Source: Gammaproteobacteria bacterium (GTDB lineage Bacteria > Pseudomonadota > Gammaproteobacteria > Pseudomonadales > Azotimanducaceae). Taken from it: a stretch of 64,000 nucleotides of DNA. The translations under genes and the position numbers were made by a program. The notes under the pieces were generated by a model that was given only the letters and a program-made list of their open reading frames with translations, was not told the origin of the DNA and did not search any database. How positions within the stretch are numbered: position 1 is the stretch's first letter; every line of letters starts with the position of its first letter. Shown here piece by piece: positions 55,272 through 64,000 of the stretch. The stretch spans positions 144,819 through 208,818 of the forward strand of contig NZGC01000081.1 of assembly GCA_002689445.1 (NCBI GenBank), read 5' to 3'.

Positions 55272-56801
55272 ATGCCATCAGATTTCGAACCGACTCACCA
55301 CGACGCTTGGCAACAGCTTGAGGCTTTCGCGCGCAGACCGCCTACCGTGCAAGAGGCAATGGAAGACAAAAGCTGGATTGCTCAAGCAAAACGCTCAACG
55401 CAAGGTTTGCATCTGGATTTGTCGCACCACCAAATCAATGTCCCGATTTGGAACAGTCTAACGGCTTTGCTGGCGGCTTCTCCTTTCGAGGAATTACGAC
55501 AAGGCATGTTCTCGGGTGATCGGATCAATCTCACAGAAAATCGCGCAGTGGGCCACACCCGAATCCGAACGCCTGAGCATCTGATGAGCGATCCCACCCT
55601 CGCTTCGATTCAACAGTTTTCGGATGGAGTCCGCTCGGGTCAACTCCAAGGGGCGACAGGGAAGCCCTTTGAAACCATCATAAATATTGGTATTGGAGGC
55701 TCTGATCTTGGCCCGAAAATGGTCTGTGAAGCCCTGAGTAATTTTCAGACGGACTCACCGACCGTTCATTTCGTCGCCAATGTTGACGGCGCTGAGATTC
55801 AAAGAGTTATCGCGCATTGTGACCCTGAGACAACGCTGATCGTCATTGCCAGTAAAACCTTCACAACCCAAGAAACCATGCTCAATGCCCAAACCGCCAA
55901 AGATTGGCTCATTGAGCACCTTGGTCGCGGCGAAAAGATCGCGCCTCATCTCGTCGCGCTCACCACCGCAACAGAACAGGCAATCGCATTCGGCGTTAGC
56001 AAGAGCCGAATTTTTGCTTTTGATGAGGATATTGGAGGCCGATACTCTTTATGGTCGAGCATCGGTTTGACCATCGCGTTACAGTCATCTTTTGAGGCTT
56101 TTGCCGCTCTCCTTGAGGGTGCTCATGAGATGGATCGACATTTTGCTGAGGCGCCGGTATCCGATAATCTTCCCGTCGCTCTGGCCTTATTGGCGGCCTG
56201 GTACGGCAACTTTTTAGGCGCGCAATCTCAAGCAATCATCCCTTATTGCGAACGACTCCAACTTTTTCCCAGTTTTCTACAACAACTGGACATGGAAAGC
56301 CTCGGCAAGCGAGTCAGTCGACAAGGTCAAGTTGTGAAACACGGCACGGGACTGATTATCTGGGGACAAACCGGGACCAATGGGCAACACGCATTTTTCC
56401 AACTCCTTCACCAAGGTACTCAGTTGATACCCATCGACTTCATTGGCATTCAAGAGGATCCTTTGTCAACAGAGGTTGCTCACCGAACCCTTAACCTGAA
56501 TTTAGCGGCACAAGTGACCGCCTTGGCTCAGGGTCGTCGAAATGAAGACCAACATCGGGATTATCCAGGCAACAAACCCAGCTCCGTGATCACTTTCGAC
56601 CAATTGACACCCTACCGACTTGGCCAGTTGATCGCCTTGTACGAACACAAGGTCTTAACCCTCAGCGCACTATGGAACCTCAATGCCTTCGATCAATGGG
56701 GTGTGGAGTTGGGTAAATCGCTCGCAACGGCCTTTGATCGAAACGATGCGCCTGCGCATCCCGTTACCGCCAAGCTACTCGAGCGGCTCAAACTTCGATA
56801 A
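55272..56801 (+). CDS. pgi: glucose-6-phosphate isomerase
   Basis: 509 residues, somewhat shorter than E. coli Pgi (549). IGIGGSDLGPKM, GGRYSLWSSIG, QLDMESLGK with the catalytic Glu, and GTNGQHAFFQLLHQG with the catalytic His are visible. It converts glucose-6-phosphate and fructose-6-phosphate. A GGAG site lies 8 bases before the ATG and a TACAAT box at 55245-55250 could be a -10. It overlaps the next gene by one base (TAATG). Confidence 0.96.
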   Translation: MPSDFEPTHHDAWQQLEAFARRPPTVQEAMEDKSWIAQAKRSTQGLHLDLSHHQINVPIWNSLTALLAASPFEELRQGMFSGDRINLTENRAVGHTRIRTPEHLMSDPTLASIQQFSDGVRSGQLQGATGKPFETIINIGIGGSDLGPKMVCEALSNFQTDSPTVHFVANVDGAEIQRVIAHCDPETTLIVIASKTFTTQETMLNAQTAKDWLIEHLGRGEKIAPHLVALTTATEQAIAFGVSKSRIFAFDEDIGGRYSLWSSIGLTIALQSSFEAFAALLEGAHEMDRHFAEAPVSDNLPVALALLAAWYGNFLGAQSQAIIPYCERLQLFPSFLQQLDMESLGKRVSRQGQVVKHGTGLIIWGQTGTNGQHAFFQLLHQGTQLIPIDFIGIQEDPLSTEVAHRTLNLNLAAQVTALAQGRRNEDQHRDYPGNKPSSVITFDQLTPYRLGQLIALYEHKVLTLSALWNLNAFDQWGVELGKSLATAFDRNDAPAHPVTAKLLERLKLR

Positions 56802-57544
56802 TGGCTGTTCTGTTCCATCAATCGCTGCAGGGAAAAACCTACGAGGTTCGGTCTGCAGGCGCTTCCCTCAGGCTATATACAAATGGCGCTTTTCACAGCC
56901 AGTGGAACCCAAAAAAAGTGTTTCAAGGTGCGGTGTGGGACTGCTTGAGTCTACCAGCCTGCTTAATGCGAACGCCGCCGACATCCGCACTGATACTCGG
57001 CGTTGGTGGTGGGACTGTGTGTCACCAACTGCATCAAATGATGCCGCTAACCCGGTCTGTGGGTATTGATATCGATCCCAACCATTTATTCCTAGCACGT
57101 CAATATTTCGATCTGAACTATCCAAACTTGCAGCTGATTGAAGCGGATGCCAGACACTACTTAAAACAAGACCCCGGTTACTACGACTACTTGGTGGACG
57201 ATTTATTTTTGGATGGAACCAAAGACCCAGAGCGTCCTTCACTCGAGGAGCAACCCTGGTTGCATCAGCTCACCGAGCGACTGTCACCTACCGGAGCCCT
57301 GATCCAAAATCACCTTGAAGTCGGTTCAGCGAAACGATTTTTTAACCGCCATCGTGATTTTTACCAAACTCATTACGAAGCGATACTCATCTTGTCCTCA
57401 ACCCCCTATGCCAATGGTATCCTCATCGCGCTTCGCCAAATCAAGTTCCACCAGGCGCCCCTGCAGGTATTTAGACAGATGATTCGCCATCACGGCTTTA
57501 GCACGCGAGGGCTCACCCAGCTCCGAAGTCAACGACTATTCTAG
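56801..57544 (+). CDS. spermidine synthase-like methyltransferase-fold protein
   Basis: 247 residues. ILGVGGGTVCHQL and VGIDIDP are the SAM/dcSAM binding region and YLVDDLFLDG replaces the usual Y(D)xIxxD aspartate region of polyamine synthases. It may be a methyltransferase or aminopropyltransferase relative; it lacks an N-terminal spermidine-synthase beta domain of full length. Coupled to pgi by TAATG. Confidence 0.82.
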   Translation: MAVLFHQSLQGKTYEVRSAGASLRLYTNGAFHSQWNPKKVFQGAVWDCLSLPACLMRTPPTSALILGVGGGTVCHQLHQMMPLTRSVGIDIDPNHLFLARQYFDLNYPNLQLIEADARHYLKQDPGYYDYLVDDLFLDGTKDPERPSLEEQPWLHQLTERLSPTGALIQNHLEVGSAKRFFNRHRDFYQTHYEAILILSSTPYANGILIALRQIKFHQAPLQVFRQMIRHHGFSTRGLTQLRSQRLF

Positions 57545-57570
57545 CAAGCACAGCAATGTTGCGAGACTGA

Positions 57571-57654
57571 CTGTCGTCTCCTATCTGCTATCTGTCATCT
57601 GTCGTCTGTCGTCTGTCGTCTGTCGTCCGTCGTCTGTCGTCTGTCGTCCGTCGT
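57571..57654. repeat. heptamer tandem array, consensus CTGTCGT
   Basis: Twelve in-phase 7-bp units; the last nine are CTGTCAT, four CTGTCGT, CCGTCGT, two CTGTCGT and CCGTCGT, and the first three are degenerate. Confidence 0.95.
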
Positions 57655-57663
57655 TCAATATTT

Positions 57664-57789
57664 GAGGTTTGAGGCGCGAGATTCAAGGTCCGAGACCTCA
57701 GGTTTGGGGTTTGGGGTTGGATGATTAAGGTTTGATTTTCGCGCTTCGGGGTGCGACGTTCGATATTCGTGTTTCGATATTGGATATGA
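57664..57789. repeat. second heptamer array, degenerate GRNNTTY-like units
   Basis: About 18 units of seven bases keep phase, e.g. GAGGTTT, GAGATTC, GGGGTTT (twice nearly), AAGGTTT, GATATTC, GATATTG. Units differ but keep G at the start and TT near positions 5-6. Nine bases separate it from the first array. Confidence 0.8.
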
Positions 57790-57897
57790 CTTGATAACGT
57801 CTTCGAGGGTTGGGTCGTTGTTTGCGCATTGACGGGTTGACCGCGCAAGGGGCTAAACGCTAAGGGCTGGGTCACGCTTAAAATATGGGTATTGGTT

Positions 57898-57957
57898 TTA
57901 TCCGCTTTTATCTGCTTTTATCCGCTTAGCTCCAAATTCATCCGCTTTCATCAAGCG
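57898..57957. repeat. decamer tandem array, consensus TTATCCGCTT
   Basis: Six 10-bp units: TTATCCGCTT, TTATCTGCTT, TTATCCGCTT, a diverged AGCTCCAAAT, TCATCCGCTT and TCATCAAGCG. Confidence 0.85.
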
Positions 57958-58198
57958 TCATACTGTCTGGCAACGAAGTCGTCCGAAAAGCGGCTCGAAG
58001 CTAAGCGCCCTAGTCGGCGAGCCTGATCAACAACGCAGCAAGATCACTTTGAAGACCAACCCTTTACAACGGGTTGTTTCAAACTTCCGCTCCAAGTTTC
58101 AAATCGCAACTGGCTCCTGCGGCGCGATCAAACCTAACCCTTGAGCCCTCAGGCCCCTTCGCGCTCCTGAACTTTGCCTCTCGGGAACACATTCCTCA

Positions 58199-59455
58199 CT
58201 AAAGCGTATTCTCACGGTCACTGGATTTTGTGATCGTCTGCCCACCTCGCCGTAGGCCTTCCAACACCCCTTGATCGACCTGCTCCCAAAGCACCTGTTT
58301 TGCAAAGTGATCTCGCATCAAACCGAAGTGATTCTCCGAGCCCCCGGGGTTGTTAGCATCTTTCCAGGGTTCATCAAAGGCTTCAAACAACACGGCAGTA
58401 ATACCTCTACTCCTCGTCCAGGCTAGCGTGCCCCTAACGTATTGTGCTTGCGCCGCCTCTCCTGCGGCGCCAGACCCGTCTTCTCCGTAGAGTCGATTAT
58501 CGGCACTAGCCCAACCGGTTTCACCAATGTGTAGTGGCTTTCCGGGCACTATCGAGTGAACGTAACGCTCGGTTGCATCAAATTGTGCTTCCGCATACGA
58601 AAGAGCCCGGTGAATCGCTGAAGACGTCGTGTCCGAAATAGGCGCAGCCTCATCAGGCCCCGCACCTGACTGCCAAAATTGGGGATTGTAGTGCGTGTCA
58701 TGAAAAGGATAGGTGTGTAGAGATACGTAATCGACGGCCCGGATAAGCTGCTCTAAAACAGGTGTCCTGTAGACAGGATCGCCTCCTCCCCAAGAGGCAA
58801 AGTTATCCGAACTGGTAATCCATAGCCCTGATCCCAAGACTCCCGACTGCTTTAAGGACTGCAAGTATTCCACCCATTTGAGAATGACCTCTGGACCCAC
58901 AAAATAAGTTGCCGCCCAATGCACCATAGCCTCATTGCCTACTGCGATGACTTTAACGATATGAGGATAACGTTGCGCAAACTCCACCGCCGCATCAATT
59001 TCTCGCTGGTTCGCGTCTAGGTCTTCCCGAGTGTGATCAGGCGCCTCACCGAACGCACCCTCGCAATCAATCCAGACACCTAACATAACGTACATCGAAA
59101 ACTCGGGTTCTTCTTTTTTGAGCGCCTCAATCGCTAAGAATATCCGACGCACTTCATCAAACTGCTGCGTGTTGTAGGTTCTAATCATGTTGTAACCAAG
59201 GGCGCTTAGGATCCGCAGATCCTCCATAATGTCCTCTACCGAAGCAACCACCGATCGACTGTCACTTCGATAACTTCCATACGCAATCGCCTGCAGTTCG
59301 CCGGAGTTAAACAAAGATTCAGTCAGGGGAGAGTTCACGATTTTTTCCTCAGATGGAAGTGGGTTGACTGGGGATGGGTCTGACTGATCACAGCTACTCA
59401 GCAGGCTGGTTGCTAGCAGCGCCAAGAGACTCTGTAAGAAGCGTCTAAATACCAT
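58199..59455 (-). CDS. GH17-like glycoside hydrolase lipoprotein
   Basis: 418 residues. A signal with lipobox LSSC (C22) anchors it as a lipoprotein. The barrel shows VGNEAMVHWA with the acid Glu and IGETGWAS with the nucleophile Glu, as in GH17 beta-1,3-glucanases. MVFRRFLQSL starts at 59455 with GAGG five bases before; a longer frame to 59557 is rejected. It probably acts on beta-glucans in the periplasm or at the cell surface. Confidence 0.85.
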   Translation of the reverse strand: MVFRRFLQSLLALLATSLLSSCDQSDPSPVNPLPSEEKIVNSPLTESLFNSGELQAIAYGSYRSDSRSVVASVEDIMEDLRILSALGYNMIRTYNTQQFDEVRRIFLAIEALKKEEPEFSMYVMLGVWIDCEGAFGEAPDHTREDLDANQREIDAAVEFAQRYPHIVKVIAVGNEAMVHWAATYFVGPEVILKWVEYLQSLKQSGVLGSGLWITSSDNFASWGGGDPVYRTPVLEQLIRAVDYVSLHTYPFHDTHYNPQFWQSGAGPDEAAPISDTTSSAIHRALSYAEAQFDATERYVHSIVPGKPLHIGETGWASADNRLYGEDGSGAAGEAAQAQYVRGTLAWTRSRGITAVLFEAFDEPWKDANNPGGSENHFGLMRDHFAKQVLWEQVDQGVLEGLRRGGQTITKSSDRENTL

Positions 59456-59759
59456 AAAACCTCGTCTCCAGGAGACATCAATGATGCTTGGGTTAGCGCC
59501 CGCTGGAAAAGAGCTCCATCGCCCAGCGTCATCACGTACGATCACAGCCATTGGCACCGATTATCTATCACAGCTTTTAGCGCCGACGATCTGAAGCTGT
59601 CTTCACCTCAGGCGGACATTGATCATTCAACATCCATTTCAATTTAAACGGATCGGGCTTCGTATTTTGTCTAAACGCGTTCAACGGGTGCGTCTAGCCG
59701 ATGAGTTGCCAATCAGCTTTTCCTAAATGCCTCGCTGTAGTCAGTCCAGGGCCGAACGC
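59456..59759. other. 0.3-kb intergenic region
   Basis: No gene. It holds a small palindrome GTCTCCAGGAGAC at 59466-59478 just before the GH17 ribosome site, perhaps affecting its translation, and nothing else that I recognise. Confidence 0.55.
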
Positions 59760-61097
59760 CTAAGTACGACTCAGCTCCTCAGAGGGCTGGACCAATGCCC
59801 AAATCAACAAAACGGCAAGACCCAGCATGCAGAGCACCACGGGAACTTGGTAGCTGCCTGACCAATCTAGGCCAAGACTGAAGGCCGCCGGGCCAATTGC
59901 GCTCGCGGAAACCGTGAGAGCCGTATTTAAACCACTGATCTCGCCTAAGTGCTTCAAGCCGAAGAACCGAACAAAAGCGAGATTAGACAGAACGCCCCAG
60001 AGCCCACCCCCTATGCCAAATCCAGCTGCGAGCAACCAATAACCCCATGCTCTATCCAGATAAGTAAGGCCCCAAGCGCCCAGCAAGAAAGCCACCAACA
60101 TGGCTACCAGAAAAGGTTTTAAAGGCCGGGAATCTGCCGCCGCACCGGCCAGCAAATTGACCACCGTTGAAAAAATGGCTGCCGGTAGAAAATAGGAGAA
60201 GGCCCTATCTGGACCCAATCCCACTTGTTCAAAAATCGACACAATATGAAAGGTTAAAGCAGTACCGAACAGTGCATGCATTGATAAACTGGCCGCATAC
60301 AACCAAAAAATCGGCCGCCGCCTAACTTCGCTCAAGCTGAGGCCCAACACTTCTGTTGAATTCAGCGATTGGTTTTCAGAATCTTCACCGGATTCCTGTT
60401 TTAGTGGCTGCGGCTCAATCGGGCGATTCCGTACAAAGCTCCAAGCAAAAAAAGCAAACAGCACAAGTCCTACGCCGAGCAGCCAAAGCGCCCCTCGCCA
60501 TCCGTAGAGCCCAATGAGCGCAGCAAGTCCCAGCGGGGCCAATGCAAAACCGAAGGATACGAAGACGCCTCGAATACCACTCACCAGACCTCTCCGGGTC
60601 AAAAACCAGATCAACAAAATATTTCTTGAGGCGCTGGTCAACACGCCTTGACCGAGAAACCGAACCCCAAAGTAACCCACCAAAATCAGCATCCAGGGCA
60701 GCGCGCTACCATCAGTGAAAAGGCTCGCGATAACATCCAAGCAACTGATATAAAACAGCACAATCGCCAAACCAACGCTTGAAAGCGCGATTAATGGCCG
60801 TCCTCCGTAAACGTCAAACCACCGTCCTGCACGGGTCAAACAGGCAGCTGACAATAGCGTGCCCATTAAATAGGCTAATGAGAGCTCGGTTCTTGATAAA
60901 CCCAGAACCTCGATAAAATGATCAGTAAAAACACCCATTCCCATGGTCTGACCAGGCACACTAAACAGAAACCCTAGAGTAGAGAACAACCAAATCACCC
61001 AAGGATACCAATCCCGAGAGGTCAAAGAATGAGGTTGCAGTTGAGTGGCCATAGCAGGCAGCATCTTAGAGAATGGCTGGGCATGATACGCAACCAT
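59760..61097 (-). CDS. MFS transporter
   Basis: 445 residues, 12 membrane helices. RAGRWFDVYGGRPLI is the A-motif-like loop, and a hydrophilic central loop (about 225-250) splits the two halves. It resembles monocarboxylate or oxalate/formate-type porters. The start is uncertain: GTG 61112, ATG 61097 and ATG 61052 are all possible and none has a good site. It diverges from the sulfatase gene 58 bases away, so both may be regulated together. Confidence 0.85.
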   Translation of the reverse strand: MVAYHAQPFSKMLPAMATQLQPHSLTSRDWYPWVIWLFSTLGFLFSVPGQTMGMGVFTDHFIEVLGLSRTELSLAYLMGTLLSAACLTRAGRWFDVYGGRPLIALSSVGLAIVLFYISCLDVIASLFTDGSALPWMLILVGYFGVRFLGQGVLTSASRNILLIWFLTRRGLVSGIRGVFVSFGFALAPLGLAALIGLYGWRGALWLLGVGLVLFAFFAWSFVRNRPIEPQPLKQESGEDSENQSLNSTEVLGLSLSEVRRRPIFWLYAASLSMHALFGTALTFHIVSIFEQVGLGPDRAFSYFLPAAIFSTVVNLLAGAAADSRPLKPFLVAMLVAFLLGAWGLTYLDRAWGYWLLAAGFGIGGGLWGVLSNLAFVRFFGLKHLGEISGLNTALTVSASAIGPAAFSLGLDWSGSYQVPVVLCMLGLAVLLIWALVQPSEELSRT

Positions 61098-61155
61098 TAA
61101 CAAAAACGACACTGTTCAGGTCGCTATGGCATACTCCGCTTAAGAGGCTCAATTT

Positions 61156-62688
61156 ATGAAGAATGTTCTTTTTATTACCGCCGACCAATGGCGCGGTAAC
61201 TGCTTATCGACGCTCGGTCACCGCGTGCAAACGCCGCATCTCGACGCTTTGGCGGCATCGGGTACGTTATTCAAACGCCATTTCGCCAACGCGGTGCCCT
61301 GCGGACCATCTCGCGCCAGCCTTCATACTGGGATGTACTTGCAGAACCACCGTTCTGGCACGAACGGTACCCCCCTCGATGCACGGTTCACAAACTGGGC
61401 CCTCGAAACCCGCCACCACGGCTATGACCCCGTCTTGTTTGGCTATACCGATACGGCTAACGATCCACGTCAGTTTGCTGAGGATGATCCCATCCTCACT
61501 TCCTACGAGGGACCACTCCCAGGGATCAAGCCCGTGTTACAGATGGGAACGTTTCCCGATGCCTGGGCTAAGTGGTTGGAAGATCTGGGTTATCCAATAC
61601 CCGAACCTAATTGGAAGCTGTATACCGAAAAAGCCCCTCACGTTGAATATGAGGCTGGTGGAGACTATGCCGCCCCATTAAAAATTCCTGCAAAGCATCA
61701 CGATACTCGATTTATGGTTGACCAAGTTATTGATTATATCGGTCAGGTTGACCAGTCTTTTTGCGTCCACCTATCACTACTACGACCTCACCCTCCATGG
61801 GTTGCACCGCACCCTTATAACGAGCTGTATCCTCCCCAAGAGCTGGACGATTTTGTTCGTGCCGAGGACCTTGAAACCGAAGCGGCTCAACATCCATTCT
61901 TGCAAGAGATGCTAGCGAAACGCCATTATCGAGCGCCCAGTGACGATAAAAAACTGTTGCGGCTCAAAAGTAGCTACTACGGTTTAATGACCGAGGTGGA
62001 CACGAGCTTGGGTCGATTATTTGATTATCTCAAAGCGGCCGGTCACTGGGACAACACCTTGATTATCTTTACCTCGGATCACGGCGAGCAGATTGGTGAC
62101 CACCACCTGCTAGGAAAACTTGGGTATTTCGATGCCTCCTACCACATTCCACTTATCATTCGTGACCCAAACAAGGTAGCCGAGAGCCAAGGCCAGATCG
62201 TCGATCGATTCACTGAGAATATCGACATTATGCCAACTCTTCTCGAATGGCTCGACCTGCCTGTTCCCCATCAATGCGACGGTCAATCTTTGCTTCCATT
62301 GATTCAGACCGGTCAGCCAGCGGGTTATTGGCGGGATGCCGCCCACTGGGAGTACGATTTTCGCGATATTCCAGCGGGCGAAGCTCAGGAGTCAAGGTTA
62401 GGTCTCAGTCCTCACCAATGCACCCTTAATGTGATTCGCTCGGAGCATTACAAATATGTGCATTTTACCCAGTTGCCACCCTTATTCTTTGATCTCAGGG
62501 AAGACCCTCATGAGCTGATTAACCTCGCCGATCACCCGGAATACCAAAGTTTGGTCCTAGAGTATGCACAACGCCTGCTATCATGGCGCATGAACCATGA
62601 CGAACAAACATTAACGCACTTGGCGTTAACGGATGATGGGATCATCAGCCGTCCTGCGCCCCGGTACGCTGTGCCCTACTATCAATAA
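61156..62688 (+). CDS. sulfatase-family hydrolase (type I sulfatase/phosphonate monoester hydrolase-like)
   Basis: 510 residues of the alkaline-phosphatase superfamily. C49 in VPCGPSRASLHTG is the formylglycine precursor (CxPSR). Metal residues include D10-Q11 in ITADQW and D-H in TSDHGEQIGDHH. The DQ variant is usual in phosphonate/phosphodiester-type members. No signal peptide, so it is cytosolic. AGAGG is eight bases before the ATG. No sulfatase-modifying enzyme is in the window. Confidence 0.92.
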   Translation: MKNVLFITADQWRGNCLSTLGHRVQTPHLDALAASGTLFKRHFANAVPCGPSRASLHTGMYLQNHRSGTNGTPLDARFTNWALETRHHGYDPVLFGYTDTANDPRQFAEDDPILTSYEGPLPGIKPVLQMGTFPDAWAKWLEDLGYPIPEPNWKLYTEKAPHVEYEAGGDYAAPLKIPAKHHDTRFMVDQVIDYIGQVDQSFCVHLSLLRPHPPWVAPHPYNELYPPQELDDFVRAEDLETEAAQHPFLQEMLAKRHYRAPSDDKKLLRLKSSYYGLMTEVDTSLGRLFDYLKAAGHWDNTLIIFTSDHGEQIGDHHLLGKLGYFDASYHIPLIIRDPNKVAESQGQIVDRFTENIDIMPTLLEWLDLPVPHQCDGQSLLPLIQTGQPAGYWRDAAHWEYDFRDIPAGEAQESRLGLSPHQCTLNVIRSEHYKYVHFTQLPPLFFDLREDPHELINLADHPEYQSLVLEYAQRLLSWRMNHDEQTLTHLALTDDGIISRPAPRYAVPYYQ

Positions 62689-62700
62689 CAGTGAGAAATT

Positions 62701-63432
62701 ATGACTAATCAACACCGCAATGACATTTACGGTACCGCCGATCAACCCAATCAGGAGGAAACACCCCCCATTCCCGCGGCCACTGTGGTGCTGCTGCGGG
62801 ACGGAGAGGGGGAACCTGAAACCTTAATGCTGCATCGGACCTCAAAAGTCCATTTCGGTGGAATGTGGGTCTTCCCCGGAGGCAGAATTGACCCCGAGGA
62901 TTACCCGGAAGATCAAAATGCCGATGCAGCGGCTCATCAGGCTGCGGTTCGAGAGACGCTAGAGGAGACGGGAATCACGATTGGCGCCGATGCCTTCGCT
63001 TGGTTCGCTCACTGGACCCCACCAGCAGGCACACCAAGGCGGTATGCAACCTGGTTTTTTGCCACCATTCTTGCGACGGAACAAGACATTGCCGTGGACG
63101 GCCATGAAATTCAAAATCACGAATGGATTTCTCCGAGCGAAGCATTGAGGCGACACGAACTCGGAGAAATTGACCTAGCTCCGCCAACCTGGATTACCTT
63201 GTATCAACTCGCCCAGCATAAGACAGCCGAGAAGGCATGGCAGGCGCTCGATCAGCAAACCGTGCGAGTCTACGAAACTCGAATTCGCAAAGACGCCGAT
63301 GATCGGCGAGTCGCACTATGGGCCGAGGACGTTGCTTACCAAGGCGGACCTATCGATGCGCCGGGCCCAAGGCATCGACTCATTCTTGACCCGGCTGGCT
63401 TCAAGTTTGAATCTGATGCAGTGTCGTACTGA
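62701..63432 (+). CDS. Nudix hydrolase
   Basis: 243 residues. FPGGRIDPEDYPE followed by AAVRETLEETGI is a Nudix box with an inserted loop, as in the CoA/NUDT7-8/19-like and related groups. It may hydrolyse a nucleoside diphosphate derivative or an acyl-CoA. Twelve bases separate it from the sulfatase gene. Confidence 0.9.
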   Translation: MTNQHRNDIYGTADQPNQEETPPIPAATVVLLRDGEGEPETLMLHRTSKVHFGGMWVFPGGRIDPEDYPEDQNADAAAHQAAVRETLEETGITIGADAFAWFAHWTPPAGTPRRYATWFFATILATEQDIAVDGHEIQNHEWISPSEALRRHELGEIDLAPPTWITLYQLAQHKTAEKAWQALDQQTVRVYETRIRKDADDRRVALWAEDVAYQGGPIDAPGPRHRLILDPAGFKFESDAVSY

Positions 63433-63508
63433 GTCGCCTGCGACTGATGACTAGCCTGGTCTTCCCAGAGATTCCCCTAGCGCACCTAACCTCCCAGTAA
63501 AGAAAGCT

Positions 63509-64000
63509 ATGGAAGAAACTAAAAGGGTGCCTCACGATGATTGGGCGTTACTGCTGGAGACCGCTAAAGAGGCTGCACGCGACTATTTAAATGATCTTGA
63601 AAACCGATCTGTCAACCTATTACCTCAAGCTGAGGACACCCTCGATCGGCTGGCAGAAGAAATGCCGATCGAAGGCTCTCCAGCCCTTGACGTTCTAAAA
63701 CAACTGATCTCCCTTGGCCGAACCAGCACGATATTATCAACTGGCCCCAACTACTATGGTTTTGTCACCGGTGGTGCCTTACCCATCGCTCTGGCTGCCC
63801 GTTGGCTGAGTGATGTCTGGGATCAAAACGCCGCTCTTGAGGTCATGTCACCCTTATCTGCTCGCCTAGAAAACCTTGTCGAACAATGGTTAATCGAACT
63901 GTTGGGACTACCCAAACAGAGCCTCGCCGGTTTTGTGAGTGGCTCATCCGTTGCAACCTTGTGCGCGTTGGCCGCAGCGCGGGAACATCTATACCAGCGT
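63509..64000 (+). CDS. PLP-dependent group II decarboxylase/aminotransferase, N-terminal part (partial)
   Basis: The first 164 codons are open to the window end. ILSTGPNYYGFVTGGALP, then a helix-rich stretch and GFVSGSSVATLCALAAAR match the start of pyridoxal-dependent decarboxylases (aromatic-L-amino-acid and tyrosine decarboxylase type). The active-site Lys lies beyond the edge. The ATG at 63509 has AAAGAAAG upstream. Confidence 0.88.
   Translation, partial: MEETKRVPHDDWALLLETAKEAARDYLNDLENRSVNLLPQAEDTLDRLAEEMPIEGSPALDVLKQLISLGRTSTILSTGPNYYGFVTGGALPIALAARWLSDVWDQNAALEVMSPLSARLENLVEQWLIELLGLPKQSLAGFVSGSSVATLCALAAAREHLYQR

Larger units (their letters stand above)
57545..58198. other. 0.65-kb non-coding region with 7-bp and 10-bp repeats
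   Basis: No credible gene. Open frames here are translations of the repeats (Asp-Arg-Arg-Thr-Thr on the minus strand). It contains two heptamer arrays and a decamer array, given separately, then 240 bases with no visible signal. It lies between the convergent ends of the spermidine synthase-like and GH17 genes. Confidence 0.8.

Noticed and set aside
57588-57875. A minus-strand open frame rich in Asp-Arg-Arg-Thr-Thr
   Set aside because: It is only the translation of the heptamer repeats; no ribosome site, no fold.
57571-57957. Possible CRISPR array
   Set aside because: Units are 7 or 10 bases with no spacers; CRISPR repeats are about 23-40 bases with unique spacers.

Overview
The window looks like an ordinary chromosomal stretch of a Gram-negative, aerobic, heterotrophic proteobacterium, most likely an uncultured, possibly marine, gammaproteobacterium. 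The evidence is a type I secretion HlyD tail, a DUF5916 outer-membrane barrel protein, a lipobox lipoprotein, an E. coli-type OxyR with both redox cysteines, and a load of acyl-CoA, LLM-flavin and PhyH enzymes typical of such genomes. Base composition is close to balanced. No rRNA, tRNA, IS element, prophage or CRISPR array was seen. Lineage below class cannot be decided from the sequence alone.

Layout. 1-10.6 kb is one long minus-strand block after the 3' tip of an hlyD-like gene: leuC-leuD-cimA (ATGA-coupled), galT, an LLM oxidoreductase, mtnA plus a class II aldolase, a DUF3014 protein with a Pro-Glu linker, a family III CoA transferase and a crotonase. 10.7-14.7 kb has a GNAT, an aldehyde dehydrogenase, a second crotonase with a purine-rich repeat leader, and a gene-poor 1-kb gap. 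14.7-24.5 kb has a DUF5916 barrel, a metallophosphoesterase without a normal start codon, a Gfo/Idh oxidoreductase, ChaC, an M20 hydrolase, an S33 peptidase/hydrolase, a GST, a CMD-family protein and an ACAD10-type phosphotransferase. 24.7-27.6 kb is korAB (2-oxoacid:ferredoxin oxidoreductase) with its terminator, followed by a gap holding a REP-like palindrome.

28.1-36.1 kb has a ThDP decarboxylase/synthase-like enzyme, oxyR, a PhyH dioxygenase, an acyl-CoA synthetase, a histidine phosphatase, a lone carboxyltransferase and a small secreted cysteine protein. 36.3-48.1 kb is a catabolic-looking region: MFS and acyl-CoA dehydrogenase, an LLM enzyme followed by a small four-cysteine protein and two metallo-beta-lactamase-fold hydrolases, then acyl-CoA dehydrogenase, M28 peptidase and nitroreductase coupled by 4-base overlaps, a methyltransferase, a GNAT and a third LLM. 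48.3-57.5 kb has a stand-alone ClpP paralogue, a PQQ-type sugar dehydrogenase, a secreted PPOX-fold protein, a 41-residue membrane protein, an FMN hydroxy-acid oxidase, a DedA-mercuric reductase-like fusion, pgi and a spermidine synthase-like protein. 57.5-58.2 kb is a non-coding block built of 7-bp and 10-bp imperfect tandem repeats. The right end has a GH17 lipoprotein, an MFS transporter diverging from a sulfatase, a Nudix hydrolase and the start of a PLP-dependent group II decarboxylase.

How they fit together. leuCD with cimA fits the citramalate route to 2-oxobutyrate and isoleucine. mtnA with a class II aldolase fits a DHAP shunt for methylthioribose or 5-deoxyribose salvage. The acyl-CoA dehydrogenases, CoA transferase, synthetase, crotonases, LLM enzymes, PhyH and MBL hydrolases fit breakdown of hydrophobic or branched carboxylic compounds, but no single pathway can be reconstructed. 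I did not find clear proof of a new multi-gene defence or mobile system. The most unusual items are the heptamer/decamer repeat block, the LLM/four-Cys/MBL cluster, the start-less metallophosphoesterase, and the lone carboxyltransferase and ClpP paralogues.
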